Shown one piece after another: positions 45,650 through 56,911 of a stretch of DNA of 64,000 bases; position 1 is the stretch's first letter, and every line of letters begins with the position of its first letter. The notes below the pieces were generated by a model. It saw only the letters and a program-made list of their open reading frames with translations. It searched no databases and had not been told where the DNA came from. The position numbers were made by a program, and so were the translations under genes. The stretch is from Symsagittifera roscoffensis (lineage: Eukaryota > Xenacoelomorpha > Acoela > Convolutidae), in contig NC_087063.1 of assembly GCF_963678635.1 (NCBI RefSeq), forward strand, positions 61,543,850 through 61,607,849. The letters are read 5' to 3'.

Positions 45650-46780
45650 TAAATCTTGTAGTTTTTCTCAAAAACTTAATTACAGGCTCTCAAAAAAGTG
45701 GCTCCAATAAAAACTCCGCTCACTCCCTTGTCGCCGTGCATAATCTTCTAGTCTTATTTCAATTTACTTCACTTTCTACAGCCTTAGAAAAATTGTGTGT
45801 GAAGAGTTTTTGACCAAATTTTTTGGGCTTGTTCAGTTTCTCAAAAACTACCCGCTCAATTATTAATCTTTGCGTTCAATAGAAAGCATGAGTTCTGGAA
45901 AATTCCCCTGCATAAACGGCTACGACCAAATTTACTAACTAAAATTTTTGGTTTTTCAAAAAGTCAATTAGTTCACCGTTTTTTGAAACTATTTAATTTT
46001 TCTTTGAAACTACTCTCGCAAATCAAAAATTTTGGGTTCAATCGAAAGAAACAGTACAAAAATTTTATCCAAGGTTACACAAAAAAAAACATAGCCCTCG
46101 TTGAGGTCAAATTTTATGTTTTTTTCAATGTTTTTCGAAATGTTTTTGAATTTCTTGAAGACTACTCACCTAAGCCTCAAATATTGGGTTCGATAAAAAA
46201 AAAATGGGATGTGACAAGCACCTCTGCCAGCGCGGATACTCCCAAAAATTTTTCAGGAAAAAGTTATGGCCTTCAAAAAATCAAGGTTTTGAATTTCTGA
46301 CTATTTTTTTGGAAAATTTGACATTTCTCGAAAACTCTTTGATGAAGTTTTTTTTGAAGGCCATTTTTCAGGCTCAATAAAAAGATATATTTTGTGGGCA
46401 TCTTCGCTACGCAAGCCCGTGAGCCAGTATATTCGTTTTTTCCAAAAAAAAAACAGATAAACCTTTGGTAAAAGTCAAATTTGTTTGCTTTAGTAACCGT
46501 TTTTTGGAAGAATCTTTTTGATTTCTTAAAAACTACTCCACTAAAAATGAGATTAAGGATAAAGTCAAACTAGCCGGCTGTGAAATTTTTCCTTCGTTGC
46601 AGCGTCGAATCTCTAATTTTGAAGTTTTTGCCGTTTTTCAGGTTTTTGCAAAAGTTTTCACTCATATTGAAATCTACCCGGACAAATCTGATATTTAGAG
46701 TTCAATCGCAAAGACAGTTTATGGGAATCTTCTCGGTATAAATTACTTTGCATTCACGGGTTCGATCACAAAACCAGTTT
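45650..46780 (+). repeat. Old diverged satellite, about 165-bp monomers
   Basis: A motif of TTCTCAAAAACTACT-like sequence followed about 25-30 bases later by GGGTTCAATCGAAAGA recurs near 45838, 45998, 46155, 46325, 46520 and 46670, a spacing of 155-195 bases. Divergence is high (30% or more by eye), so it is much older than the flanking arrays. Confidence 0.55.
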
Positions 46781-46999
46781 GACTAATAATAATCCATTAC
46801 CTTTTCTACTTTCTATTTGAGTTCATATGTAAGAACGGGTAATTAGTATCTCTCCTACACTTTCGACTAATCACTTAATTTGTTTCAAAAAGCTAACTGA
46901 GGTTTCGGGTTTTTTGAAAGTAACTTAATTCATCACGCATCAGTAAAACATAATCTAGAAAACATCAAACATGTACCTCTAGCTTTAATTGTTCTGTAG

Positions 47000-47125
47000 T
47001 TATAATTTACTCTGATTTGAACAAATTTATTGATTTTCTTTTAATTAACTCTGATTTTTTCATAAAAGTTATTTTCATTAACTCTGATTTCAAATAATTT
47101 TAATGATTTTGTTTTAATTAGGCGG
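47000..47125. repeat. Degenerate repeat with TAACTCTGATTT words
   Basis: [TA]ACTCTGATTT occurs three times at about 37- to 45-base spacing in AT-rich DNA. Confidence 0.45.
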
Positions 47126-48144
47126 ATTCGGCTTATGTTTCTTACACTTATTCAAATTGTTTTGGGTAGTTTAAATGGTGAATGTTTAAATTCTTCTGAT
47201 TTTTTAAAAAGTGATGGGTTTGATTTTTAAAATCTAATAGCTTGAAATTTCTCCACGACTAGTTTCGTTTTTGGCTAAAGAGGATCCACTATTTTTTTTG
47301 CCTTTGTTAACGCTCTTATCTTGATCTTCAATGTTTTTAAAGGCTTTTTATGAACATAATTGGAGTCAAAGATATGAAAGTTTTTAAAGATTTTGAAAAA
47401 AGTCTTTTTAAAGTCTTTTTGAGATTTAATTTGAAAATTTTGAAAAGATTTTGTACCCTACTCAGCTTTAACATTTAGTTTATTAAGTAAAACAGTGAAA
47501 TTTAAAAAGTTTCCTGATAAAAATATTGATCAATGGCGTGATTTAAACAAAGTTCATTCAATGTTGATTATACTTATGCTAGAAGTATTCGTTTACCAAA
47601 ATCTACCATCGACACCAGGTGGATGAATTTATGAATAAATAATTTTGCATTCGCTGTTTTCAATAACACCATGAGACATCAGAAGAACTGCAATTACGAA
47701 TTATATATAAAAAAAATTTAATGAAAGGCAATATCTTTGATATGCGAGAGATATATTCAAAAGGTTTGGAAAACGTTTTATAAACATTTTCTTTGTTTTT
47801 GCTTTGCTGCTGACTTTTGTGTCTTTGTTTCGTTTGAATGTCAGCTAGAAGTTTGCTTATTGTGATAAGTTATGCCTTATCAGCGCTTCATTTTCGGCAA
47901 TAAGGGTTTAGAAAATTTTTCCGAAAGCTTCTTCTTGATATTTTTCATTAAACTTCTTATTAGCCAGATTCTTCTCGATTCTGTAAATTCTTTTAAATCA
48001 TTTTTCTCACCTCTGCAATCTATCAAAATTGTTCTTAAGTATATTATTATTTTTTCCAATTGATGTCTTTGACTGGTTTTTATTTTTCTCATATTTTGCA
48101 TCTGTTCATTTTCGAATTGTCTGTAATTGTTTTTCAAATTTTAC
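47126..48144. other. AT-rich intergenic DNA
   Basis: No supported gene or repeat family was recognised before array 2 begins. Confidence 0.45.
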
Positions 48145-48602
48145 TCTTCGTGCTGCCCATTTTTGGTTTTGAAGTTGACGAGACTCCATATAAATCATCA
48201 TCAGTTTATTTATGGAAGCTTTATTACTGGCAGTTTAGCAAAATATAATAGAAAAAAATTCGGTTGGTTTTTAAAATGTTACCAGAAGCTAGTCAGTTTT
48301 CAGGGTCGAGGTGTGAGTTTTGCTTCGCGAGACTCAAATCTAATTTCTAGAAGTAGAATATAAAATTTAATTAATTTGCTTGAAAACGGTTTTACTGATC
48401 TGCAAAATTATTGACTGCCAGTTAACTCAGTTTATAAGGAAAATTGTTTCATAATGAAAACAACTCGAAACAAAAATCGTTTTCTCTTGTTCAAATCTCT
48501 TGATCGTTTCCTCTTGTTCAAACAGTATTGTCTTTGTTTCTTCGAAATTTCGACCCAATAATTTTTGAAATTTCGACCAAATCAGCACTCAAATACTATT
48601 TG

Positions 48603-48661
48603 ATGTCATCCATGTTCGGCCGACTGACCCTGTCATCCATGTTCGGCCGACTGACCCTGTC
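48603..48661. repeat. 27-bp tandem duplication in spacer S0
   Basis: GTCATCCATGTTCGGCCGAC plus seven bases occurs twice in S0 but once in S1, S2 and S3. Confidence 0.85.
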
Positions 48662-48781
48662 AACTTTTCAAAAGGCACCTGTCATAAAAACAATATTTTT
48701 GCTTTTTTTGTCAAAACAGCTTCCTGTGCCAGTTTAACGGATAAAAATCTATGATATTGTCAAGTGATTGTCAGTCTTTCT

Positions 48782-49020
48782 CAGCGGCGGTTTTAGGGAG
48801 GGGGGTTGACGCCTCCTCTCCCTCAGAGATTCGACCCCCTGCCGACCCAAAGGGTCCCCCTTGTACTAATTTGAGATATCTATTTTTGGTGACGGACCGT
48901 AAAATTTTTCTTAGGGCGCTTTTGGCGCCAATGTGTACTAATTTTGAGGGAGGAGCGCGCGCCAAAAAAATGCGATTTTTTTTTGTTAAAAATTTTCCAA
49001 AAAATGCCTAAAAACGCCTC
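48782..49020 (+). mobile_element. R element, left half in S0 (also 50514-50760, 55790-56030, 57530-57770)
   Basis: Begins CAGCGGCGG(A/T)TTTAGGGAGG, then a G run, CCAAAGGGTCCCCCTTGTAC, GGCGCC and a GCGCGCGCC word. The opening matches, in reverse, the GATC.GCCCCTG end of the right half found in the L spacers. It is a TIR-bearing non-autonomous element, cut short here. The G run varies in length between copies. Confidence 0.6.
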
Positions 49021-49029
49021 ATTCTTATT

Positions 49030-49135
49030 TTTATCGGTATTTAATTTACCGTATTCTATTTTGTGATTTTAGCTAGGTAATTTTACCGTATTCTATTTTT
49101 ACACCGTATTCTATTTTGTGATTTTGGCTAGGATC
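49030..49135. repeat. Short tandem ACCGTATTCTATTTT repeat just upstream of K exon 1
   Basis: ACCGTATTCTATTTT occurs three times within about 90 bases, twice followed by GTGATTTT(A/G)GC[TA]AGG. The same arrangement is found upstream of K2, K4 and K5. Confidence 0.7.
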
Positions 49136-49142
49136 GACTATC

Positions 49143-49666
49143 TTGCGCGCCGACGAAAAGTTTCGTGTTGATTATTTGAAATTCGATTATTCGAAGAAAC
49201 GAGCATTTGCTGGATTGAGTTCCATCGAAAATGCGGATGTCACCCTGACAATGCCTTGTGTATTGGCGGAGCTTGCTGAAGAAGTTTTTTTGGTATGTGG
49301 CTGTTTATTTCAATTTCGTTGTTTTTCCAAAAACAATTATGATTTATTCTTTTATTCTCTTGTGCTTAGTTTTAGAACAATTTCAGCTGCGATCTGAGTG
49401 ATATTACTCACCCGATTGGCCAAATTTTGGCGGAATTTTCGGCAAAAAAAATATGCGTTGGCTTGATGAGGAAAAAAACAGGGCAAACTTTCATATTGGT
49501 TCCAGCTACACCAGTAACCAGAAAGCTCATTGGTTCATCATCCACAAAGTGTGCTGCTAAATTTTTGGGCAGTATAACCTCAGGACTTTTTGGATGCCAT
49601 CAATCTTGGGGTTCTGTGCTGGGGGAAAAAGGGATTTGTTGCCAGCAAGAAACGAACGTGATCTAG
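49143..49666 (+). pseudogene. K1: captured gene fragment with two exon-like blocks and an 83-bp intron
   Basis: The first block (to 49292) reads LRADEKFRVDYLKFDY... and ends LAELAEEVFL at a good donor, TTG|GTATGT. The intron is 49293-49375 and ends TTTTAG. The second block starts in the same phase with NNFSCDLSDITHPIGQILAE and stays open to TAG at 49666. A further open stretch in another frame (49594-49839, ending DLFYDLE) may be the original continuation after a slip in the G5A5G3 run. No known domain was recognised. The frame is also open upstream, so the first block lacks a clear start. Either a small expressed gene or, more likely, a relic. Confidence 0.5.
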
Positions 49667-50887
49667 ACACTCGGATCAAATCTCTCAAGCTCAGCGAACA
49701 CAGAGATTTCCTCATGAGCACAATCCGATGCCAAATAAAGGCACGCCGTGGTAGATATGCCGTCGAGGATAACTACCGAGAAGTGTTTAGACATAGTACG
49801 GCCGAGTCCGCCCAGGATTTATTTTATGACTTGGAATGAAGAACTTGAACTGTTTATACTGTTTGTTGTCATGACTGTTTTCTTACGACCGTTTGTTGTT
49901 TTTTGATCTTCGTGCTGCCCATTTTTGGTTTTGAAGTTGACGAGACTCTATATAAATCATCATCAGTTTGTTTATGGAAGTTTTATAACTGGCAGTTTAG
50001 CAAAATTTAATAGAAAAAAATTCGGCTGGTTTTTAAAATGTAACCAGAAGCTAGTCAGTTTTCAGTGTCGAGGTGTGAGTTTTGCTTCGCGAGACTCAAA
50101 TCTAATTTCTAGAAGTAGAATCTGAAATTTAATTTATGTGCTTGGAAACGGTTTTACTGATCTGCAAATTTATTGACTGCCAGTTAACTCAGTTTATAAG
50201 GAAAATTATTTCATAATGAAAACAACTCGAAACAAAAATCGTTTTCTCTTGTTCAAATCTCTTGATCGTTTCCTCTTGTTCAAACATTATTGTCTTTGTT
50301 TCTTCGAAATTTCGACCCAATAATTTTTGAAATTTCGATCAAATCAGCACTCAAATACTATTTGATGTCATCCATGTTCGGCCGACTGACCCTGTAACTT
50401 TTCAAAAGGCACCTGTCATAAAAACAATATTTTTGCATTGTTTTGTCAAAACAGCTTCCTGTGTCAAATTAACGGATAAAAATCTATGATATTGTGAATT
50501 GATTGTCAGTTTTTCTCAGCGGCGGATTTAGGGAGGGGGGGGGGTGATGCCTCCTGTCCCTCAGAGATTCGACCCCCTGCCGACCCAAAGGGTCCCCCTT
50601 GTACTAATTTGAGATATCTATGTTTGGTGACGGACCGTAAAGTTTTTCTTAGGGCGCCTTTGGCGCCAATATGTACTAATTTTGAGGGAGGAGCGCGCGC
50701 CAGAAAATGCGATTTTTCTTTTTAAAAATTTTCCAAAAAGTGCCTAAAAACGCCTGATGCTACTCATTCTTATTTTTATCGGTATTTACTTTACCGTATT
50801 CTATTTTGTGATTTTAGCAAGGTAATTTTACCGTATTCTATTTATACACCGTATTCTATTTTGTGATTTTAGCAAGGATCGACTACC

Positions 50888-51649
50888 TTGCGCGCCGGGG
50901 AAAAGTTCCGTGTTGATTATTTGAAATTCGATTATTCGAAGAAACGAACATTTGCTGGAATGAGTTCCATCGAAAATTCGGATGTCACCCTGAGAATGCC
51001 TTCTGTTTTGGCGGAGCTTGCTGAAGAAGAGTTTTTGGCATGTGGCTGTATATTTCAATTTCGTTGTTTTTACAAAAACAATTATGATTTATTCTTTTAT
51101 TCTCTTGTGCTTCGTTTTAGAACATTTTCAGCTGCAATCTGAGTGATATTACTCACCCAATTGGCCAAATTTTGGCGGAATTTTTGGCAAAAAAAAAATG
51201 CGTTGGCTTGATGAGGAAAAAAACAGGCAAACTTCCATATTGGTTCCAGCTACACCAGTAACCAGAAAGCTTATTGGTTCATCATCCACACAGTGTGCTG
51301 CTAAATTTTTGGGCAGTATAAACTCAGGACTTTTTGGATGCCATCAATCTTGGGGTTCTGTGCTGGGGGAAAAAAGGATTTGTTGCCAGCAAGAAACGAA
51401 CGTGATCTAGACACTCTGACTAAATTTCTCAAGTTCAGCGAACACAGAGATTTCCTCATGAGCACAATCCGATGCCAAATAAAGGCATGCCGTGGTAGAT
51501 ATGCCGTCGAGGATAACTACGGAGAAGTGTTTAGCGTAACACGGTCGAGTCCGCCCAGGTTTTATTTTATGACTTGGAATGAAGAACTTGAACTGTTCAT
51601 ACTATTTGTTGTCATGACTGTTTTCTTACGACTGTTTGTTGTTATTTGA
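50888..51649 (+). pseudogene. K2: decayed copy of K1
   Basis: Exon-like block 1 is intact, but the donor GT is now GC (TTG|GCATGT). One G is missing from CAGGGCAAAC, which shifts block 2 into an early stop. Confidence 0.75.
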
Positions 51650-52040
51650 TCTCTTTAAATTAACCGTAATTTGCCGTATTCTTTCTACTGTATGCAGTAT
51701 ATGTTATGGTCTGAAAAATATGCCGGCCCGTCAAAGTTGCTCATAAAGAGTAAACTATCTATTTGGTGTAATTTACTCATAGAAAGTAAATTATCCATTA
51801 GGAAAAACTAATTTGATTAAATCCGTTTTAGATTAAAAGATTAACAAAACTTGAACAACTACAGCTAAAATAAGTGGTTAATTGCTAAAACAAAAATATG
51901 TTTCCGACAATTTTGCCTTATCAAACTATATTTGAAAACACCTTAATTACTGAAAACACCTTAACCGTATTTGGAAACACCTGATTAATTTAAATGCGAG
52001 TATACTTCATAAGTTTGTTCAAATTGTTCCTTTTGCAGGA

Positions 52041-52212
52041 ATTGAGACTGATGGCAGTAATTGGGATCGAAGGTGGGTTACAGGAATCGGGATCGAAGTT
52101 TGGTTACAGGAATCGGGATCGAAGCTTGGTTACAGGAATCGGGATCGAAATTGGGTTACAGAAATTGGGATTGAAATTGGGTTACAGGAATTGGGATCGA
52201 AGTTGGTGACGA
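52041..52212. repeat. 30-bp minisatellite in L1 (also 59047-59218 and 62562-62733)
   Basis: About five copies of a unit based on GGGATCGAAGTTGGGTTACA plus GGAATC. Copies differ at one to four positions and also form a spurious repetitive open frame. Confidence 0.85.
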
Positions 52213-52344
52213 AGTTGGTCAGATCAAGTTGAGATCGAATTGAGACTGGTAGACGTCATGTATTGTTGGTGAACCGTTGTTGATGAGTACCTGTAGTAAA
52301 TAAAAGATATAAATTAAAACGTTACCACATATAAACATATATGT

Positions 52345-52550
52345 AAATGGAATCCGCTAACAAAATGCGGATTCTACTCACAATTTGCGGATTCCAATTA
52401 CAATTTGTGCATTCCATTTACAATTTGCGGATTCCACTTACAGTTTCGGATTCCGCAACAGCTCAATTTAACGATACAAATGTTTTATCATTTGTTTGTG
52501 GATTCCACAAACTGTTCTGGATTCCACAAATACTGTTGCGGATTCCGCAA
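52345..52550. repeat. GCGGATTCC-type minisatellite in L1 (also 59351-59556 and 62866-63071)
   Basis: TTACAATTTGCGGATTCCA recurs at about 24-base spacing, followed by GGATTCCACAAAC, GGATTCCACAAATACTG and GCGGATTCCGCAA words. Confidence 0.8.
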
Positions 52551-52734
52551 TTTCGCATATTTTTGGAGCGATTTTGAGCGGCACAATAATTTACGTATTT
52601 GTTTGTAGAAACCAAAACAGCATAGAAGATCAAAGAAAATCAGCATTGTTGCGTATAACGCGACAAAATTGATTTTGGCCTGTTGCGAAATCCGCTTACA
52701 ATGCAGAGAATGCACAGTTTGGCCTCGTAATGAC

Positions 52735-52999
52735 GGACCCTAATTTTTTTCTTTGGTACCTTTGTCGCCAATATATCAATATATACTAATTTTGAGGGGG
52801 AACATGCGCTTTATTAACGCAATTTTTTTGTCAAAGTTTTCCAAAAAGTGCCTAAGAACGACTTTTTTGACCTGTCTTTCCAAAGTTTTTAGAAGAGCTC
52901 GGAAAATCGATTCGGTCGACCTGAAAAATAAAGGTCGACAAAATTTGTTTTTGAAAATCCGCCCCCTCCCCCCTCTAGAAAATCCTAGATCTGCCCCTG
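52735..52999 (+). mobile_element. R element, right half in L1 (also 59741-60005 and 63255-63519)
   Basis: Starts GACGGACCCTAA, passes CGGTCGACCTG..AAAGGTCGAC and ends AAATCCTAGATCTGCCCCTG. It faces a second, inverted copy at 53477-53800 with about 480 bases between the two CAGGGG ends. Confidence 0.65.
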
Positions 53000-53476
53000 G
53001 TCTCTCTGAAGTTTGAGAACATTTGATTCTATTTGATTTAATAAAATTATAAAGTTTTTTTTTTTTCTAAACACCAAAAATACTAGATTTGATTAAAAGC
53101 AAATATAATCGATTTTTTTTTTCAATTTTTGTCTGCTCTGAATTATAATCCATTTAAAATCAATTATAATCCATTATTATTGAAAAAGTTTCATCGCTTT
53201 ATATACTTTTGAGTTCATTTCGTTATTGCGCTAAGAAGTTAGTCTCCTTTTGGTGATATAGTTTTTTTGTAGAAGCATTTAGGTTTTTTTTCATTTTTTG
53301 ATCATTTTTTTTTTAATTGAATCCTTGAAACAATGAGATTTTAGAAGTTGCTGAAAACTAGTTTAAACGTGACAACAAATATTGTATTTGCTGATTTTAA
53401 TTTGGTGGAGTCAACGCCTGTCCAGGGTACCGGCGTTCAATGGAACTGAGGGCAGAAGAAGCTAAGTATTCAGGGG

Positions 53477-53800
53477 CGGATCCAGGATTTTCTCGAGGGG
53501 GGGGGATTGGATTTTCAAAAAAATTTCGAAAATTTTGACGACCTTTTTTTAGGTCGACCAAGTTTTTTAAAACAATAAAACAGGTCAAAAAAGCCATTTT
53601 TGGGCACTTTTTGGAAAATTTTGAATAAAAAATTGGTTTTTTTGGCGCGCGTTCCTCCCTCAAAGTACAAAGTAAGTATAAATTGGCGCCAAAGGCGCTT
53701 TTAGAAAATTTTTAGGGTCCGTCAAAATGGATATCTCAAAATAATAGAAAGTGGGGACCCTTTGGGTAGACAGGGGGTTGAATTCCTGAGGGGGGGGGGG
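53477..53800 (-). mobile_element. R element in inverted orientation in L1 (also 60478-60800, and starting at 63990)
   Basis: Begins CAGGGGCGGATCCAGGATTT and is the reverse complement of the right half at 52735-52999, continuing through GGCGCCAAAGGCGC and GGACCCTTTGGG to a G run of 15 (8 in L2). Confidence 0.65.
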
Positions 53801-53859
53801 GGGGCGTCAGCTTCCTTACTTTTATTTGGGTACTCACTCTACTTATTTTATCCCTGGGA

Positions 53860-54480
53860 TGAGACCTTTACCCGCGGTGGTTTAATGGTGTTCGACCTTC
53901 TCGGATTTTTGTTTTCAGTTTGAACGTTTGTCGTAAAAGCGCGGCTGGCCCGGAGAGTGGCGTGGTGGCGCGGCAGCTGTTCTCCTGGAGCGCCTAGTCA
54001 GCTTCACGTGTGTATGCTCTTCACTTCCTTAGGCTTGCTTAATTTTTTTTGATCAACCCATAAAAACTTTTGGTTAGCTTGTGGTTAAAAACTAGGGCTT
54101 CTTGTTCGTTGTGCTCGTGTAACTTCGATTTAGCTGCAGGGTCAGGCAAACTGCGCATTTGCTCCCGCACAGCGTGTATTCTGTTGTGATGTGTGTTTTG
54201 ATGTGTTTGAACTTTTGTTTTGCTTTTGAGACCATCAGAACATTTCGCTATTGTGCGGCTGACACCCAGATTGACATGTTTCGCCTGGCAGCTGTTCTCT
54301 TAAAGTGCTTCCCAAACAGTTGGAGTTTACACGAGTAAACAAAAACGAAGAAAAAAGACAGTGTTCGATGAAAAAATTTCATTGTTTTTTTTCTTTTTTT
54401 TTCGTGCTCAAAATCTGATTTACGTTAGTTACTGATATTAAATTGTTGCATATTTTCTTAATTTATGTTTCTAGATGCGT
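53860..54480. other. GC-richer segment of L1 with no recognised gene
   Basis: Words such as GTGGCGCGGCAGCTGTTCTC recur at 53971 and, in decayed form, near 54285, so part of it is internally duplicated. No open frame is supported. The matching segment of L2 is at 60.86-61.48 kb. Confidence 0.45.
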
Positions 54481-54499
54481 TATTAAAACGGCGCTTAAA

Positions 54500-55171
54500 A
54501 TTCGGATGTCATCCTGAGAATGCCTTCTGTTTTGGCGGAGCTTGCTGAAGAAGAGTTTTTGGCATGTGGCTGTTTATTTCAATTTCGTTGTTTTTACAAA
54601 AACAATTATGATTTATTCTTTTATTCTCTTGTGCTTCGTTTTAGAACATTTTCAGCTGCAATCTGAGTGATATTACTCACCCAATTGGCAAAATTTTGGC
54701 GGAATTTTTGGCAAAAAAAATATGCGTTGGCTTGATGAGGAAAAAAACAGGCAAACTTCCATATTGGTTCCAGCTACACCAGTAACCAGAAAGCTCATTG
54801 GTTCATCATCCACACAGTGTGCTGCTAAATTTTTGGGCAGTATAACCTCAGGACTTTTTGGATGCCATCAACCTTGGGGTTCTGTACTGGGGGAAAAAAG
54901 GATTTGTTGCCAGCAAGAAACGAACGTGATCTAGACACTCTGACTAAATTTCTCAAGTTCAGCGAACACAGAGATTTCCTCATGAGCACAATCCGATGCC
55001 AAATAAAGGCATGCCGTGGTAGATATGCCGTCGAGGATAACTACGGAGAAGTGTTTAGCGTAACACGGTCGAGTCCGCCCAGGATTTATTTTATGACTTG
55101 GAACGAAGAACTTGAACTGTTTATACTGTTTGTTGTCATGACTGTTTTCTTACGACCGTTTGTTGTTTTTT
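54500..55171 (+). pseudogene. K3: truncated copy of the gene fragment
   Basis: Homology starts at AAATTCGGATGTCATCC, in the middle of exon-like block 1, directly after L1 sequence ending in AAAACGGCGCTT. It shares the GC donor and the one-base loss with K2. Confidence 0.75.
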
Positions 55172-56152
55172 GATCTTCGTGCTGCCCATTTTTGGTTTTG
55201 AAGTTGACGAGACTCCATATAAATCATCATCAGTTTGCTTATGGAAGTTTTATAACTGGCAGTTTAGCAAAATTTAATAGAAAAAAATTCGGCTGGTTTT
55301 TAAAATGTAACCAGAAGCTAGTCAGTTTTCAGTGTCGAGGTGTGAGTTTTGCTTCGCGAGACTCAAATCTAATTTCTAGAAGTAGAATCTGAAATTTAAT
55401 TTATGTGCTTGGAAACGGTTTTACTGATCTGCAAATTTATTGACTGCCAGTTAACTCAGTTTATAAGGAAAATTATTTCATAATGAAAACAACTCGAAAC
55501 AAAAATCGTTTTCTCTTGTTCAAATCTCTTGATCGTTTCCTCTTGTTCAAACAGTATTGTCTTTGTTTCTTCGAAATTTCGACCCAATAATTTTTGAAAT
55601 TTCGATCAAATCAGCACTCAAATACTATTTGATGTCATCCATGTTCGGCCGACTGACCCTGTAACTTTTCAAAAGGCACCTGTCATAAAAACAATATTTT
55701 TGCATTCTTTTGTCAAAACAGCTTCCTGTGTCAAATTAACGGATAAAAATCTATGATATTGTGAATTGATTGTCAGTTTTTCTCAGCGGCGGATTTAGGG
55801 AGGGGGGGGTGATGCCTCCTGTCCCTCAGAGATTCGACCGCCTGCCGACCCAAAGGGTCCCCCTTGTACTAATTTGAGATATCTATGTTTGGTGACGGAC
55901 CGTAAAGTTTTTCTTAGGGCGCCTTTGGCGCCAATATGTACTAATTTTGAGGGAGGAGCGCGCGCCAGAAAATGCGATTTTTCTTGTTAAAAATTTTCCA
56001 AAAAGTGCCTAAAAACGCCTGATGCTACTCATTCTTATTTTTATCGGTATTTACTTTACCGTATTCTATTTTGTGATTTTAGCAAGGTAATTTTACCGTA
56101 TTCTATTTATACACCGTATTCTATTTTGTGATTTTAGCAAGGATCGACTACC

Positions 56153-56911
56153 TTGCGCGCCGGAGAAAAGTTCCGTGTTGATTATTTGAAATTCGATTAT
56201 TCGAAGAAACGAACATTTGCTGGAATGAGTTCCATCGAAAATTCGGATGTCACCCTGAGAATGCCTTCTGTTTTGGCGGAGCTTGCTGAAGAAGAGTTTT
56301 TGGCATGTGGCTGTATATTTCAATTTCGTTGTTTTTACAAAAACAATTATGATTTATTCTTTTATTCTCTTGTGCTTCGTTTTAGAACATTTTCAGCTGC
56401 AATCTGAGTGATATTACTCACCCAATTGGCCAAATTTTGGCGGAATTTTTGGCAAAAAAAATATGCGTTGGCTTGATGAGGAAAAAAACAGGCAAACTTC
56501 CATATTGGTTCCAGCTACACCAGTAACCAGAAAGCTCATTGGTTCATCATCCACACAGTGTGCTGCTAAATTTTTGGGCAGTATAACCTCAGGACTTTTT
56601 GGATGCCATCAACCTTGGGGTTCTGTACTGGGGGAAAAAAGGATTTGTTGCCAGCAAGAAACGAACGTGATCTAGACACTCTGACTAAATTTCTCAAGTT
56701 CAGCGAACACAGAGATTTCCTCATGAGCACAATCCGATGCCAAATAAAGGCATGCCGTGGTAGATATGCCGTCGAGGATAACTACGGAGAAGTGTTTAGC
56801 GTAACACGGTCGAGTCCGCCCAGGATTTATTTTATGACTTGGAACGAAGAACTTGAACTGTTTATACTGTTTGTTGTCATGACTGTTTTCTTACGACCGT
56901 TTGTTGTTTTT
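56153..56911 (+). pseudogene. K4: decayed copy of the gene fragment
   Basis: Block 1 is identical in protein to that of K2. It has the same GC donor and the same frameshift. Confidence 0.75.

Larger units (their letters stand above)
51650..54499 (+). repeat. Spacer L1 of array 2
   Basis: Contains a 30-bp minisatellite (52041-52212), a GGATTCC minisatellite (52345-52550), two inverted R element halves (52735-52999 and 53477-53800), and a GC-richer stretch (53.86-54.3 kb). It has no gene. L2 (58656-61495) differs by few substitutions and by homopolymer lengths. Confidence 0.85.

Noticed and set aside
45983-46300. 105-codon open frame in the old satellite
   Set aside because: Lys/Phe/Asn-rich translation of AT-rich repeat monomers, with no domain.
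49925-50125. 66-codon open frame repeated in S spacers (LTRLHINHHQ)
   Set aside because: Conservation equals that of the whole recently duplicated spacer, and no codon-level signal is visible.
50800-50880. Spliced-leader RNA gene, because of the ATTCTATTTTG...AAG|GTAA arrangement
   Set aside because: No Sm site or snRNA-like fold was found, the word is part of a short tandem repeat, and the resemblance to known leaders is slight.
52000-52209. 71-codon open frame in L spacers with repeated GYRNRDRS-type peptide
   Set aside because: It is produced by the 30-bp minisatellite, which stays in frame because its unit is a multiple of three.
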